Of a DNA stretch of 64,000 nt, positions 51,154 to 63,777 are shown piece after piece. Position numbers and translations under genes: made by a program. Under the pieces are notes generated by a model that saw nothing but the letters and a program-made list of their open reading frames with translations, searched no databases and was not told the DNA's origin. Origin of the DNA: Camarhynchus parvulus (taxonomy: Eukaryota; Chordata; Aves; Passeriformes; Thraupidae). The DNA is taken from the NCBI RefSeq assembly GCF_901933205.1, contig NC_044584.1, positions 9,279,001-9,343,000 on the forward strand, given 5' to 3'. Position 1 is the stretch's first letter. The number at the start of each line of letters is the position of its first letter.

Positions 51154-53011
51154 TCTCTGCCTGTCACTTCTAAAAGACTTTTCACTGGTTACAGACTGGG
51201 GGGTTCCAAAATCCCATGGAATGAGTGGCAGTCTCATTGATGAGATGCAATTTAAAGGGAAGAGTTGGAGGAAGCTTCTGATCATTCCAGCAAGCCGAGG
51301 AAAAGTATAGTTTTTGAGTGATTTTGTTTGTGGCTTAAATATAGGGGCCATATTCCTCCATGTCACAAACCCTTTTGGGTCTGGTCTGTAGGATATGCGC
51401 AGGCAAACAGCCTGCTTCAGTCTTCTGGGTGAAGAGGTCAAGGGACAATGTTTTGTCAGAATTCAAGTGGAGCCTTTAGGACCTAAGTTATTTGTCCTCA
51501 GCTTTTTAAAATGAGGGTTTACATTAGAGTCCTTAGGAGTCTAGTGGGGGCTTCTCTGCTGAATTAAGTTGGCTTCAAAACTCAGCAAAATGTCCTCAGC
51601 CACTTCTCTGAACATTACATGAAATGCTGAATAGATGGTGCCAGGTGCACTTCAGGGAAAAACACAGCAGCTTGTTTTTAATAAGGTCCACTTAATGAAA
51701 TTCAAATGCCTTTCTTCTAGTATATGACTAAATTTTAGAATTTTTAAAGATTTTCTGAAAGCCAAATAAGTGCTTCAAAATGCTACTTCTCCTCCAAAAG
51801 ACAGGTATTGTGTAACAAAGAGCACCAGGATCCTGGAGCCCAGGTCCCTCCAGGGGCCTCATGGCCTTGCTGGCAGTCATTGCTGCCCTGCCTACACATG
51901 GGGCTCCTCCTGAATGGAGATTTTTGCAGATCTCTCAAGGCTGTGGATCTGCACAGCCCTCAAGGATGGGATCATTGGGACTATGATTTGCAAAGCTTTA
52001 CCTTTGCAGGTAAACTTGTTGCCAGCAGCAGCAAAGCTCTGCATCTCAGCCATGCTAAACAGCACTGCCTGCCCTTCAGCTGGGCCAAAACTCCATTTCT
52101 TCTTTACAATAACATTCTTCTGAGTAAATACAAGCTTTCTGTACCTTTGACATGTCAAAGGTTAAGCAGTGAAATACAACATCAATCTCCCTTTTGAAAG
52201 TAGAGATGTAGCTGAACTTGGCTATATGGCTAAAATGAGTCCTACTGACACAAAATTGCTTTCTTTGGAATTAACAAATGCTAATTGGACATGTTCCTGT
52301 TGACTCCCACCAAGGGCCCAATATTCCAGTAGCTGCCTGCAGTGGTTCTCACAGAGCTAAAAAGCTTCTCAGCTTCACGCTCTTCTCATCACTTAAAGGT
52401 GCTTAATTTATTTTAGCATAATTTCAGTGGTCCTGTTAGTGTATATTTGTTGCTGCTATTTATTATGATTATGTTATGCTTCTTGCACGTGTTATTAAAT
52501 ATGACCCTTCACAGTTTCCAACCTTGCAATTTTTATCACGTACATTTATATAGGCAGACCTATTCTATATAGATATGTCAATGTATACGCATTTGGTTAT
52601 ATGCTGCACTGTTTTTGTATTCTCTTGTGCAATTTTCAAAAGAAATATTTTTTAAATGTTACCAGTCACTCAAGTATGTTCTTTTACCTGTTGCATTTTC
52701 GTTGTGTTGGTAAAAAAATTGTGAGTGTTTCACATAATATGCAGGACACATCTCTTGTCAAATACCAAGTATTAGCCTCATTGTTTAGAAGTTACTCGAG
52801 CACAAAGACACACTGCAGATTCTTTGCTTTAAACCTTTACAGCTCATGGAAAATACATTTGAATTATGGTTCTGTTATAAGCAATCTCAAGAGAAATGTA
52901 ACTGTCTAACACCAGGATTCCTGTGCTTTAAGTGGAACAAAATGATATTCAGTGACATTTTGAAGATAATTGTAATATTTGCAGTGGATGATGGGACAGG
53001 ATTATGGTATG

Positions 53012-53017
53012 AATAAA
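53012..53017 (+). terminator. PRKAR1B: Poly(A) signal AATAAA, likely PRKAR1B 3' end
   Basis: A canonical AATAAA is followed within about 30 bp by a GT-rich stretch (attgtgggttt, and further on gtttgtgtgag), the usual arrangement of hexamer and downstream element. It is the first AATAAA on the + strand that I see after the stop codon. Cleavage would be expected at roughly 53030-53045. Confidence 0.65.
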
Positions 53018-54309
53018 ATTCTTCTACGTTATAAGTTGCCATTGTGGGTTTATTGCTAATGGAAGTTTGTGTGAGTAGATGTCATGTTCCAGTTAAAATC
53101 TGTATATCATCAAGACTTTGAGCTCTACTGAAAATAATCAGATGCAAAGGGACAAAAAATAGACCAAGATTCCCAGTGCTATATATAGTAATGGAAACCA
53201 AACTGGTTTTGTGGAGGATTAGCATGAAGGAAAAAAATCATCTGTTTAAATGTAACCATATATGTCTATATAAAGAAATAGGGGTCCGATGTGTCTCTTG
53301 GACCTTCCTGTTGTTGTGCAGGTGCCAGCTGTGAAACCCTCAGGACTGATGCTGAGCCTGTCGTATGGCCAGGGGGTACACCTGGAGAAAAACAGGCTCT
53401 TTCCTTCTCAAATACCACTGCTCCTCCTTTTCCCTCAGTATCACAGGCAAAGCCCATGGTCCCAGTCACACCAGGGATCTGTCCCAGTTGTTCTTCTCAA
53501 TTTTTGGGCACACTCGTGGATTTTTAGAACCACGGCTGTCCTGAGACTGGAGCACCATTTTTGGCACCAGGGATGTACTGCTCTGCTTCCATGGCTTGTG
53601 TTCATGCCACGGGCTGCCAGGAACTACACTGAGGACAAACTTTTTAGAAAAGGCAGAGCCTCCTGCACCTCATGCATCAAGATGCAGACATGGGTTGAAG
53701 AACTGGAGTGTGTGACTTCTGGGTGACGAGGTGTTCCATGTGCTGTTAGTGTCACCCCACCTACCAGAGCTCTGGGTGGCCACTTCAGTAGGTGTGTTAT
53801 GGTCCAAGTTTGACTCCAGAGCTGGAGCTGTCACCCCAGAGCAGAGGGCAGGGCTAGTGGCTCACTCCTTGCAGCTTCTGTGTGGTGGCCCCTGCACAGA
53901 AATCTTGGGTGGACAATCCAAGGGTTGTCCAGCTTTCCGTTTTTGGAGTGTGTTATTTTTCCCCCATTTGCTACAATTCAGGAGGGAAGGATTGGTCTTT
54001 CCAGAGAATTACTCACATTATGCAGTAATCAAAAGTGACCACTCTCTCTGAGGTCCTTCCAGATGGACATTACCAGCCCACGCTCCCCAGAAATGAGCAT
54101 CTCACCACTCCTCATTGTCATTCCTTTTTCGGTTGGTTTTAATTGTATCACAGCCATTTCAGGACTCCTGAGACCAAAGAAAAGACTTCTTTTTTTTTAA
54201 TAGAAACTAATTGCACCTCAGGTTTTTACAAGGCCATGTGGCTGACCAGGCTTTGGTGTGTGTATCACATTACTCTGGCTGGCTCAGGCACTCCCACTGC
54301 TTCGTGGCA

Positions 54310-54338
54310 CTAAAGTGGTGCTAAAGTGGTGTTAAAGT
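54310..54338. repeat. Short 11-bp tandem repeat
   Basis: The unit 'ctaaagtggtg' occurs about 2.6 times in succession. It lies just beyond the inferred 3' end of the gene. Confidence 0.8.
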
Positions 54339-56279
54339 CATTGAGTCAGTGTGAACCCTGAGAACCCTACCTTGATCATCCAGAAAACTTGGCCTGACAC
54401 CATGTTACCTGTTCAGGTGTTGGTGGGAAACAAGAGCTGTTGGAGAACCAAGTAACCCCAGATGGTTATTGGCTGCTGGGCTGTTTTTCTTGCAGTCAGT
54501 GGTCTTTGGAAGTGGAGTCACCACACAAATGGTGACATTTCTCCTGTTGTGAAAGTTGCACAAGGTGTGTGCCGCCCATTCATTTTTAAGTCTTAAATGG
54601 TGCATAAATCCTTTCACTGTTCTATTTATGGGAAAAGTGTTCATTCTTTGCTCCCACTTCTATAGAACAAAGAGAATACTGTGCAGCAACAACACCATGA
54701 TAACCTCCTCAAAGAGTAGGTGACTGAGAACCAACCAGCCTAAAGTTTCACAGTTGATATTCCAAAGACCAGTTCAGTATGTAGAGACCAAATTATTCCC
54801 TCTTACATTGCCAGACATGTTTTTGTAACTTGTTTCCAATGATTTGGCAACTCTGACTGGAGCTTCAAGTGTACACGACTGCTCAGAAACTCGTAAGAGC
54901 ATTTCCAGCCAGAGTGACTTCTGATGGTCCCTCTTTCCTCTGGAGAAAGAGAGCATATTTGGATAGGAGCATATGTGTAGCCTTGAAAATTTGATTTTAC
55001 GGGAATACGTTGGCTTGGATGCTCCTCTTCCTCCAGGGATTTCTCTGTGGCTCTTTGCTGCTCTGCAGAGTTGTATCTGGGATGCAGCACTCCACAACAA
55101 GCTGGCCTTTTCTCTCAAAACACTGCCTGGCCGAAGGAGCTGGCATCTGCAGCCATCTGGTATTTTTCTGAAGGCTGAGGATGTTTTTTGTGCTTGATCA
55201 GGCTCCAATACCAGAGTGATTCTTCTGATGTCTAAAAATCTGGACTGAGTTTGTAGAAAAGAGGCTTCACTTTGCCTAGGCAAGAAAAGCAAAGCATGAG
55301 TGTCTCGTTGGGCTGCTCTGACTCCTATCTCAGATGTACAAGGGTAACTTTTCCCTTCTGAGTGTGTCAGCTCCTCCCCAGCTGTGCTTTAATTCTTGTT
55401 TTCAAGTCATTCTCTGCACAAGTATCACAGACAGCCTCCACAGCCCAGACCAGCTGCAGCATACTTCCCATGCTCCTATGCTTCAGCAATTTGAAGTGTG
55501 CAGTGTTCCCTTAAAAAAGTCGTGAGATCCTATAGAGGAAAAAAATAATCATTTTACCCAAGAAGAGTGCTCCTATTCCAGTATAAACTGCCTCCAAACG
55601 TGGAACAGTGGCGTGCCATGTTGCTGCATGGGCCAGCAGTGCTGAATGAATTGGCAGATGCCGTGCTGCTGTGTGATCTCTGGGAGCTGGGCTGTGAGAA
55701 CGCTGCTCCTCTGCTCACAGCTTCAGTTCAAAGCTGAGAGAGCTGTTTTGCCAACAAAGTGCCCCCCATCCAAGCCCCGATGGGATAAATGGAGCCTTGT
55801 GCTGCAAGACTGACTGGGTGCATTCACCTTACCCTCGGTGGGTGCTGACAGCCTCCACTCTTCCCAGAGCTGGCAGTTGGAAACAGGATGTATAGACTGA
55901 TGATGAGGTAGGGAATTTCTCACCACTGCCTGCTGTTACTGGCGCCCTGGATGTTCATACTGCTGGCTCCAGGGAAATCAAGCCTTTCTGGGAAATGCCT
56001 ACTCCCTATCCTCTTTATACAGAAAATGTATTGTTATTATTTGAAAGCACTTTTGTATTGCCCTTAGACTACAAGCATGGCGATTGTTCCATTAGAAGAC
56101 ATCATGGTGCATAGCAGTGAAATACAACGTACAGTACCATGCAGTATGTATTTTCCAGATAAACTGGGAAAACAGTGAAATGGATCTGCAAAGTGGGGGT
56201 ACAATAGCTGCTTTGCATTCCTCCACATGTGTGGAATTCATGTGCACTACAGAGTGACTCTGTTTCTTTCCCATGTGCT

Positions 56280-56460
56280 TACGATGATCGGATGATCCGT
56301 TGTATTTTCTATCCGGTTTCATTTTCTCCCTTATGTTTGTGGGCCAAGCACAAAGTCGCAGCGGCTTCAGATTGAACGTGGCAATGAATTAGTGCTGGCT
56401 AAACCCTCCCACCATTTATTTCCACTGTAGTAGCGAGAGGGAGCAAACTCAGCAGCTGAA
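56280..56460. promoter_or_regulatory. Candidate conserved non-coding block downstream of PRKAR1B
   Basis: Unique sequence with unusually many CpGs for its base composition ('cttacgatgatcggatgatc', 'aaagtcgcagcggcttcaga', 'ttgaacgtggcaatgaatta', 'gtagtagcgagagg') and no open frame or repeat to explain them. It may be a distal regulatory element of PRKAR1B or of the next gene. This is an inference only. Confidence 0.25.
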
Positions 56461-59400
56461 AAACACAAGAGATTGTTTCTCCTCGTCAACCAGGGGCAGC
56501 TCAAGCTGCTTGCCAAATAGAAGGAGTTGGCTGAGCTTGCAGACTCTGGGTTGTTTGATTGAGACTTCCCAGCCCCAGGTGCATCTCCTGCACACCCCAC
56601 CTTGCCTGGGGAGCTGAGGTGCCGTGGGAGCAAGGAGCAGGGAGATGTGTCACTGTTCACAGTTTATCTTGCGTAAGGGTGACTCTGGAAATTGCTGCCG
56701 GAAGGGAATCTGCATCTCTCAGTGCCAGCTCCTGCAGAGCCCTGTGTTGGCCCTGCCTGGAGGAAGGAGTTGTGCCCCTGTGCATGGTTCATATGGCTGT
56801 TGGTGAGACAGAAGGTGTCTGAGAAAGCAACAGAGCTCCTCCCCAGCCTGGAAAGCCTGTAAGTCACTGCTAACAGCCACCACAAGCACCAAGAGCTCTG
56901 CTCCATGGGCCAAATTCCCATGAGATCGCAGGATGGTTCATATCCCTGACACATATCCAGTAAAGCATCACACCCTCTCCCATTGCCTTGCATGTCTGGC
57001 TCTTAGCCCGGGATCTAGCTTTTAAAGAATAACATGACCAGCAAGGAGGGCTTTTTAAACCTTGGGTTTGCAGGGAGCAGGAGAAGGTACCAAAATGGGC
57101 AGAAGAACACGAGAACAAGCCCAACAAAGGCGCCCTTGTGCAGGCGGGGAGATGCAGCAGAACCTGTGTACGGATGAAAGCTGCCCTATCAAAATAGCCA
57201 TAAACAAACCCGCCTCCTCTGCTACAGAAAAGCTGTTGTGCCAGGAGCATATTAAATTGTATATGCTTTTTCTCAAGGCAAAAGAATTGCAGCAGTGATG
57301 GCAGCTGTGTGTGCTGGAGCCGAGCCACCGTATTCAACTCGTGAAGGCCTTGCTGAGGACGGGGTGGGGGAAGGACTGTGGATGAATGTATTATTCAGAG
57401 GGACCCACACTGAAACAATCTACCGGCACTGGGAATGTGTGAAAGGGGAGAAAAGTGACTTCCCCCACACCAAAGGCTGATGTGTTTGCCAGAGGGTCAC
57501 TCAGGTGATGGGCCAGGTCCCCTCCCAGACTGGGAGCCACAGTCCTGCCAGTGTTGCTGTTTATGGGGGAGATGCAAGGTGTGTTTTGCCTTCCCCAGGT
57601 TTCCCTGGAGAGGTTCCAGATCTCAACCTCCAGAAGCAGAGCTGGGCTGCAGCCACTGCTCAAACCTGGTTGAAGGCAGGAGGTGCCCAACCGTCCCAGT
57701 GCAAGGGGGCAAGTTATGGGATTTAAAACCGGTGGTGGGCAGGGAACCACAGGCAACCCCATCCTCCACCTGGCTGGTCCCAGGAGTGGTGGGTAAATGG
57801 GAAATTGGCCTCATACCCACAGGGTGGCTTGTTTCAGCCCCATTTTCTCCCAGCAGGGCTGTTCCCTGCCTGGCTCCTGCCTATGTCCTGGAGAGACAGG
57901 ATGCAGAGAGCTCAGGACCCACCAGTGCTGCAGCCATCACCTGGTATCCGTGAGGCCACCTCTGTGTGAGCATCCCTACACTGGGAACAAGAGCTTGGAG
58001 ACCAACCTCTGAATATTGGTGAAAGCCACAGAATGGGATTCCATCGCTGTTCACATCCTCTCTGCCATGTGTTAGCTGAGTGTCCCAGACAAGCTTGTTG
58101 CTTGATTGGTTGGAGGAAGCTCTCTGCTGCCCAGGCTTTGCCTTTCACTCACTGGGCTATCAGAGGTCCAAGCCTGGACCTTAGTGCCCAGAGGAGACAC
58201 GCCTGTCCCATGGACACCCACATCACCCAGAGACCTTCTGTCAAGTACAGTGAGTATCTAAAATCTTTTTCCACCCTGAGCTGCAACTGCCCTGTGAACA
58301 AAGGTGAGTTGGGAGTAAAGGATATGGGATGCTTTCCTTATTAACCCAGGAGCATGCTAAGTAAAGACACCTCCTGTAGATCTCCTTAGGAGAGAGTGAA
58401 ATAAAACAGAATAAATTCAGAAAGGACGACTTCTGTGCAGACACCGTGCAGGTGCCTCATCAAAGATCAGTTTATCCCCAGGCGATAGAGTTCAAAAGCT
58501 GCAGCAAGGAAATGGGATAGAAGAGCCTGACACTCAGCTTAAATTCAGTCATGGCAGCTGTCCCGTTCTCTAAGGCAGAAGGGGAAATTTATGGCTCTCC
58601 TGCAATGCGAGCAATGCTGTGAGCACCCACAAGGTAAATGCCCTTTTGTGCCTGATTCCCTTCCCTATCTGAAGTCACTGCATAGACAGGGCTAACATGA
58701 TTCAGTGAAAGAAAACCCATTTCAGCTGCTTTTTAAGCAGATTACAGCAGATTAGCTGACTAATCTATATGGAATCCTCTCTAGCAATTTCAAACTGTAA
58801 ACAAATCCATCCACTATTGCATTGCACATAAATATTTACTGTGGATTATACGAAGATTAACTTCAAATGATATTTGCAACAATGGTTTTATTCTGTGGCT
58901 TGCTACCTTCAGTGATGTAAAACCTTAGGAAATAAATATGCCTCCCACAAATTGTGAATTTAAGGCCTGTCAGCTGTACAATGGCACCTACCAGAGCATG
59001 TACACAAGCAGGAACTGAACACAGTGTTGATGTCAGATGAAGGAAGAGAATAACAAAAGCTACTGGTTCCAAATAAAAACACCTGGGTTTATCATAACAT
59101 GGAAGTAATGTCCTTCCTAGAAGATGTGACTTGGTGTTAGTAGCTGACACCTCACTGCTACTCATAGTTGGTTTTCCAGCTGCAGAAAAGAGCTGAGCAA
59201 GGTTTGCAAGCAAAGGGGGTTTGAGGGGTGCTGTCTTGCATCCTGAGACATCACCCTCCTTGGGGGGTCAGGGTGGGTGGACCTGGCCCTGGTGGCTGGT
59301 GAGAAACGAGGCAGCCTTTGTGATGAAGCTGTTCCTCTTCCTGAAGACGTGGGGTTCTCATTGTATCTCCAGCCATGTGGAAGAACCTCAGAGCCACCAG

Positions 59401-61369
59401 ACCAATGCTGCAGAGCTGCTGCTCACCCAGTGAGGTTCCTACAATCACAGTGATTGCTGGTGTGCAGGAGGGGGCTGCCCAGAGCACCTCTTCCTTCCAA
59501 AAATATCCAGGCCAGAGGCCACTGCTGAAGACCCACAGGCAAAAGCCAAGGCAGAACTGTGCTTGGCAGCACATCATGCTCTGAATGGGGTGTTCCAGGG
59601 GCAGCCAGCAACAGCCCCTGTGGGGCTGTGCCCGGGGCTGCTCAGGCTGACTGGCTCAGGTCCTGCTGCTCCTTGCACAGCACTTGGTTGGGACATGGGG
59701 AATGTTGTGTCTACCAGGTCAGTGAAGGAATGCTCAGTTTATAACACAATAGCTTTTTAGGAAGCCAGAAGAAGTTAAACAGCCTTGCCAGAAGGAAGAT
59801 TGCCCCTTTCCACTCTTTGTATAATTAGGGCAGCTTCATGCTCCTGTAAAGAGATGATCTGTTTAATATAAGAGGTTTCCAAAGTCTTAGCAAATGAATA
59901 TCTGAGAACTGGCTTCTGATGTGGTTTATGTTCTTTTTGATAGATTTAGGTTATGGGAATGTTGGTTACAGAGGCAGTGAGTGATTCATGCTGAAACCAT
60001 CCGTGTGCTGTCTGATCCATGCTGTCCACCCGAAGGTAAAGGGAGACTGCAGCCTGTGCTGTGTTAATGCCTGCAGTTTGAGCTGCTCAGTGTAAGTTAT
60101 AATTGCAGAAAAATTACTGCAGCAAAGAAGAAAGGTTTGTGTCTTGCAGAGAGAGGTAATTCTTCCCAGAGCAACATTTCCATAGCAAGCTGGGGTCTGA
60201 CAGTGGTGCCTCAGGACCTCAAACTGCTGTGCTCCGTGTAAGGAGTTGTACTGGCACCTTAGGAAAAGCAGGTCTCCCTGGAGACTCTCTGGCTGCTGCT
60301 TTGTCAAGCACAAAGCAACACAGACCCGAGCTGATTGCTCTGTGCTACTGCCCACCTTGGAGTGGTCTTGGAAAACATCATTTCCCCCTTTACTGTGGCT
60401 TTGTCTCAGCAGTACTTGCAGGATCAAGCCCTTGAGCAGATGGGGGAAAGAAGCAGGGGGAGAAATACCACTCTCCTTTACATTTATTTCCTACAGTCAA
60501 GCATTTGTAAATCCTGTCTCCATCTGAAGAACATCAACCAAGTAAAGGGGCAGAAGGTGGGCTCTCAAAACCTCAAAGGGGAGCTGCCCTACAGTCCAAA
60601 TGTGCTCCCTGGAGCCCACATCCCATCATGGACCCTCTGCCTTGCTGGGGCTGGGCCTTGATGCTGCCCAGGCTGCCAGCTGAAAATCCACTCCCAGAAG
60701 AATCTCAGTGCCACAACAGGAGACCAGGTAACAGGAGTTTGGAAAGTTGAACGGACAAAGTCAGGGGGTGCCCTGTTGGGCAGTAATGAAGTGGTCACTG
60801 CCACGCAGCTGCCTTTCAGCACATCTCTGTGCTGCCTCCTGGCACAGGGGCATGAACGGTGAGAAGCAGAGATACTCCTCATCAAAATTCATGGATTCCC
60901 GTTGCACTTGCGTAACTTCTCCTGGACTTGTGTGAGAGCAGGGCGAGGCCACAAGCCAAGAGCTTTGCAGCATCACATACCTTTGCTGCCACGTAATAAG
61001 CAGAAGACTTGAGGATACTAGTTTTGTTTGCAGGCTTTCCCCTTCTATTGCTCATGTTTCAGCTGTACATAAATCCAGAGGAAAAGTTTGCATCATTGTT
61101 ATATCAGATTTGTAGGTGAATTATGGGGGTTCCTTGCCCACTTACTGTCTGTAATGTTAAGATAAATTCAGAGTCCCTGGAGCATTGTGGAGGCATCAGG
61201 AAAGCCCTAGGAGGCTGTGAGCACTGGAGCAGCAGCTCCAACCCACTGAGCCCTTTGGGGGATACTGGACACCCACCAGGGCTGTGCTGGACAGCCTGAG
61301 TGGCTCCATAAGGGGCTGTGTGTCCCTCCCAGCCCCACGTCTGTTTTCATAGAACTGTGGGCACACAAG

Positions 61370-61750
61370 GATCACGGAACCCAGCTCCTGACCCCACACA
61401 AAACAACCCAACAGGTGACCCTGTCCTCGCAGTGTGGGTGTTTGTGCCCAGTCTGGGGTGTCCCAAAACTTACACCCTGCTCCCACGAATGTTCTCCAAA
61501 CACTTGAACTTGGTCAGGCTTGGTGCTGTGACCACTTCCCTGGAGGGCCTGTCCCAGTGTTCAACCACCTTCTGGGTGAAGAAAGAACCTTTCCCTCATA
61601 TCCACCCCAAACCTCCCTGACACAGCTGGGTAAAGAACCTTTCCCTCATATCCACTCCCAACCTCCCTGACACAGCTGGGTGAAGAACCTTTTCCTCATA
61701 TCCACCTCAAACCCCCCCTGACACGGCTTTGTGCCGCTTTGCAGTCGGGG
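61370..61750 (-). mobile_element. CR1 copy, reverse orientation, with an internal 50-bp triplication
   Basis: It has reverse-complement CR1 landmarks: 'cagctcctgaccccacacaa', 'gctgtgaccacttccctgga', 'cctgtcccagtgttcaacca' and 'cttctgggtgaagaaagaac'. About 60 bp near 61425-61485 does not fit CR1 and may be a rearranged segment. The 'ctttccctcatatcca' segment is present three times (see 61581-61728). The boundaries are approximate. Confidence 0.75.
61581..61728. repeat. 50-bp tandem repeat, three copies, within CR1
   Basis: The segment 'acctttccctcatatcca' recurs at 61587, 61637 and 61687 (the third copy reads accttttcctcatatcca), each copy followed by a variant of 'acctccctgacacagctggg'. The period is 50 bp and the copies differ at a few bases. 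It arose by local amplification of CR1-derived sequence. Confidence 0.9.
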
Positions 61751-61975
61751 TTATTTGACACACCCCAACCCACTGCAGATGCTTCCCCCTGTGTCAGGGA
61801 GGGAGAACAGCTGCAGCATGAGGAGGGACAGGTTTCTGTCCTGTTCAGAATCCCTATTTTATGGCAGGCTGGTGGCCTTGGCTGAAGGCCGGCCCTCAGG
61901 ATAACTGGGCCCGGACAAGGCCTCCCCGGCCTGGAGGATCCTGGCCAAGGAGCAGCGCCAGCAGCTCCTGCCCGA

Positions 61976-62215
61976 GATAAGGCAGCGTGCTTTCAGGATT
62001 TATTGCCTTTACCCCCATGTACTGCCAGCCTGAATGTTTCAATTATCTTCTTCTGCGGTGGCATTTCCCTAACAAGCAGCGTTATTTTGTTGCTGCTGTT
62101 TCGGCCGGGACAGATGGGGCCTTGTTTTCCAAACATGACACACATGCATTGAAAAGCAAGCGGGCCATGGCAAAGCATATTTGGTCTGCCTTGGTGGTTT
62201 GAAAGGTTATTATCT
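61976..62215. promoter_or_regulatory. Candidate conserved non-coding block near the 3' end of the window
   Basis: Directly next to a CR1 copy but unique in sequence, with features such as 'tgaatgtttcaattatcttc', 'tcttctgcggtggcatttcc' and 'acaagcagcgttattttgtt'. It has mixed motifs, scattered CpGs and no plausible exon. Enhancer-like by appearance only. Confidence 0.22.
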
Positions 62216-63755
62216 GACCCTGGGCTCATCACCTCAGCCCCATAAATCTAGCAAAGGGGCCATTCTTAGCCCTTTAGAAATGCATCCTGTTTCCTCTGCT
62301 GCAGACTCATAATTTCATTGCTGACCCTACCCAGTAATTCCACTAATTCATTCACTCAGAGTTTCTTAGAAGTTAATCCACTCCCCAGCTTGACTCTCTC
62401 AAGGCAAATTGAGCCTTGGGGCAGCTTCACCCATAGCTGGGATTAATATCAGCACCAACTTTAGCCCATGGATCTTCCTTTTTGGTGGAGGCAGCATCTC
62501 AAATTGCATATTGGCATCAGATGGTTGTTTTTTGAGATCTCACATAGCTCCAAGTCCTCTCTGATGCTGCATGTGCTGATAATGAGCTGTGTTAGCTAAT
62601 CCCCCATCAGGATTCATAATGTCAGGATAAAAACCTGGTAGAAAAAAATGTTCATCACAGTTTGTTCTGCAGCACAAAAGGTCATTCTGGCTGAATAGTT
62701 TGTCAGAAATTTTACATTTGGTGTGAAAGTTTTTCAGGGAAAATTGTGAGTTTCTCCTCTGCGACAATCAGAATATTTCAGTTTTCAATAGCTACCAACT
62801 GTCCCCTGCACCAAAGTGTAAGGTGAGATGCAAACACAAAAGATCACTTTCTCCAGAAATGCTCATGAAAAGTGTTTCCAGCAGCTCTTCTTGTGACCCT
62901 GAGCTATCTATTACCTGCTGAAACCCCTCCAGACAGTCCCTAGACCAGCACAGCACCCCCATGTCTCCAGCTCCCACAGGCAGCACAGATTTCCACAGGG
63001 CACAGCCAGAGTGGTGTTAACTGGGGGAGGATTATCTGTATCTGGATTCCACACAGCGATGTACAAAATTAGATTGTTAAAGGGAAGAAAAACAGAAATA
63101 TAAACTGATGAGAGCTTGCCTTATGTTGCTGCCAAATATGATCCTTTTGCATTAGGAGATTAACTTGAAAAAGTTCTGGCCTCTGCTTTTTAATCCATTT
63201 TACATCCCACCCATCACTACAGGCGAGGCTGTTGGCAGACCTGGAGGTGTGTCTGAAGCGATGGGACCAGTGGATGTCCTCAGAAGGGGATGTGTGTCAT
63301 GTGGGGTCCTGGAAAAACTCCATCACCTTTCCACTGAGCAGGGTGTGATGGAGACAGGGTGCTGGGATGAGAGTGGATGGATCTGAGCTCCAATTTCAGC
63401 CCAGGCAGCAGGTGGGGAAGGAAAAATAGTTGGTACAAGTCAGGAGGTTGCTGCACCACCGTGCCCAGAAAGGAATGTTTGATGTGCTTCAGCCTGAGCA
63501 AAGCCACAGGCTGCCCATCAGCCAGGATGTGTGGGAGCATCCCAGAGGAGCCCCAGGAGAGACCTGTCTGTCCACCATGCACCACACCCCCTGAACACAG
63601 CCTCGGAACAGCCTCTGGCAGCCAGTGTGCTTCGTTTTACCAACAGAAAAACACTCACAACCTCAGTTCCCAGGAGGGCATGATTAAAGGAATGTCTTTT
63701 GGCTAAAGGGTGGAAATGGATCAAATCTGCACATTTTCCAGGTCTGATGGGTGCT

Positions 63756-63777
63756 GGGCAGGTGAGGGGAGGGAGGG
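63756..63777 (+). other. G-quadruplex motif
   Basis: GGG, GGGG, GGG and GGG with loops of 7, 1 and 1 bases, which satisfies the standard rule. It lies in the downstream region near the window edge. Confidence 0.7.

Larger units (their letters stand above)
50683..53040 (+). other. PRKAR1B: PRKAR1B 3' untranslated region (extent inferred)
   Basis: This sequence follows the stop codon in the terminal exon. It is mostly AT-rich, carries a 15-base A tract near 50762 and includes a CR1 tail at 51066-51153. A non-canonical ATTAAA occurs at 52494-52499 and the first good AATAAA is at 53012-53017, followed by a GT-rich stretch. I infer that the longest 3' UTR ends just after that signal, about 2.35 kb from the stop. 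Shorter isoforms cannot be excluded. Confidence 0.6.

Noticed and set aside
56870..57337. Open frame of 155 codons, - strand, and an overlapping + frame of 78 codons at 57062-57298
   Set aside because: Neither resembles a known protein. Both occupy the same unique sequence, which is more simply explained as non-coding DNA with few stops.
57480..57953. Open frame of 157 codons, + strand
   Set aside because: Low-complexity Pro/Ser/Cys-rich translation typical of GC-rich non-coding DNA; several overlapping frames on both strands.
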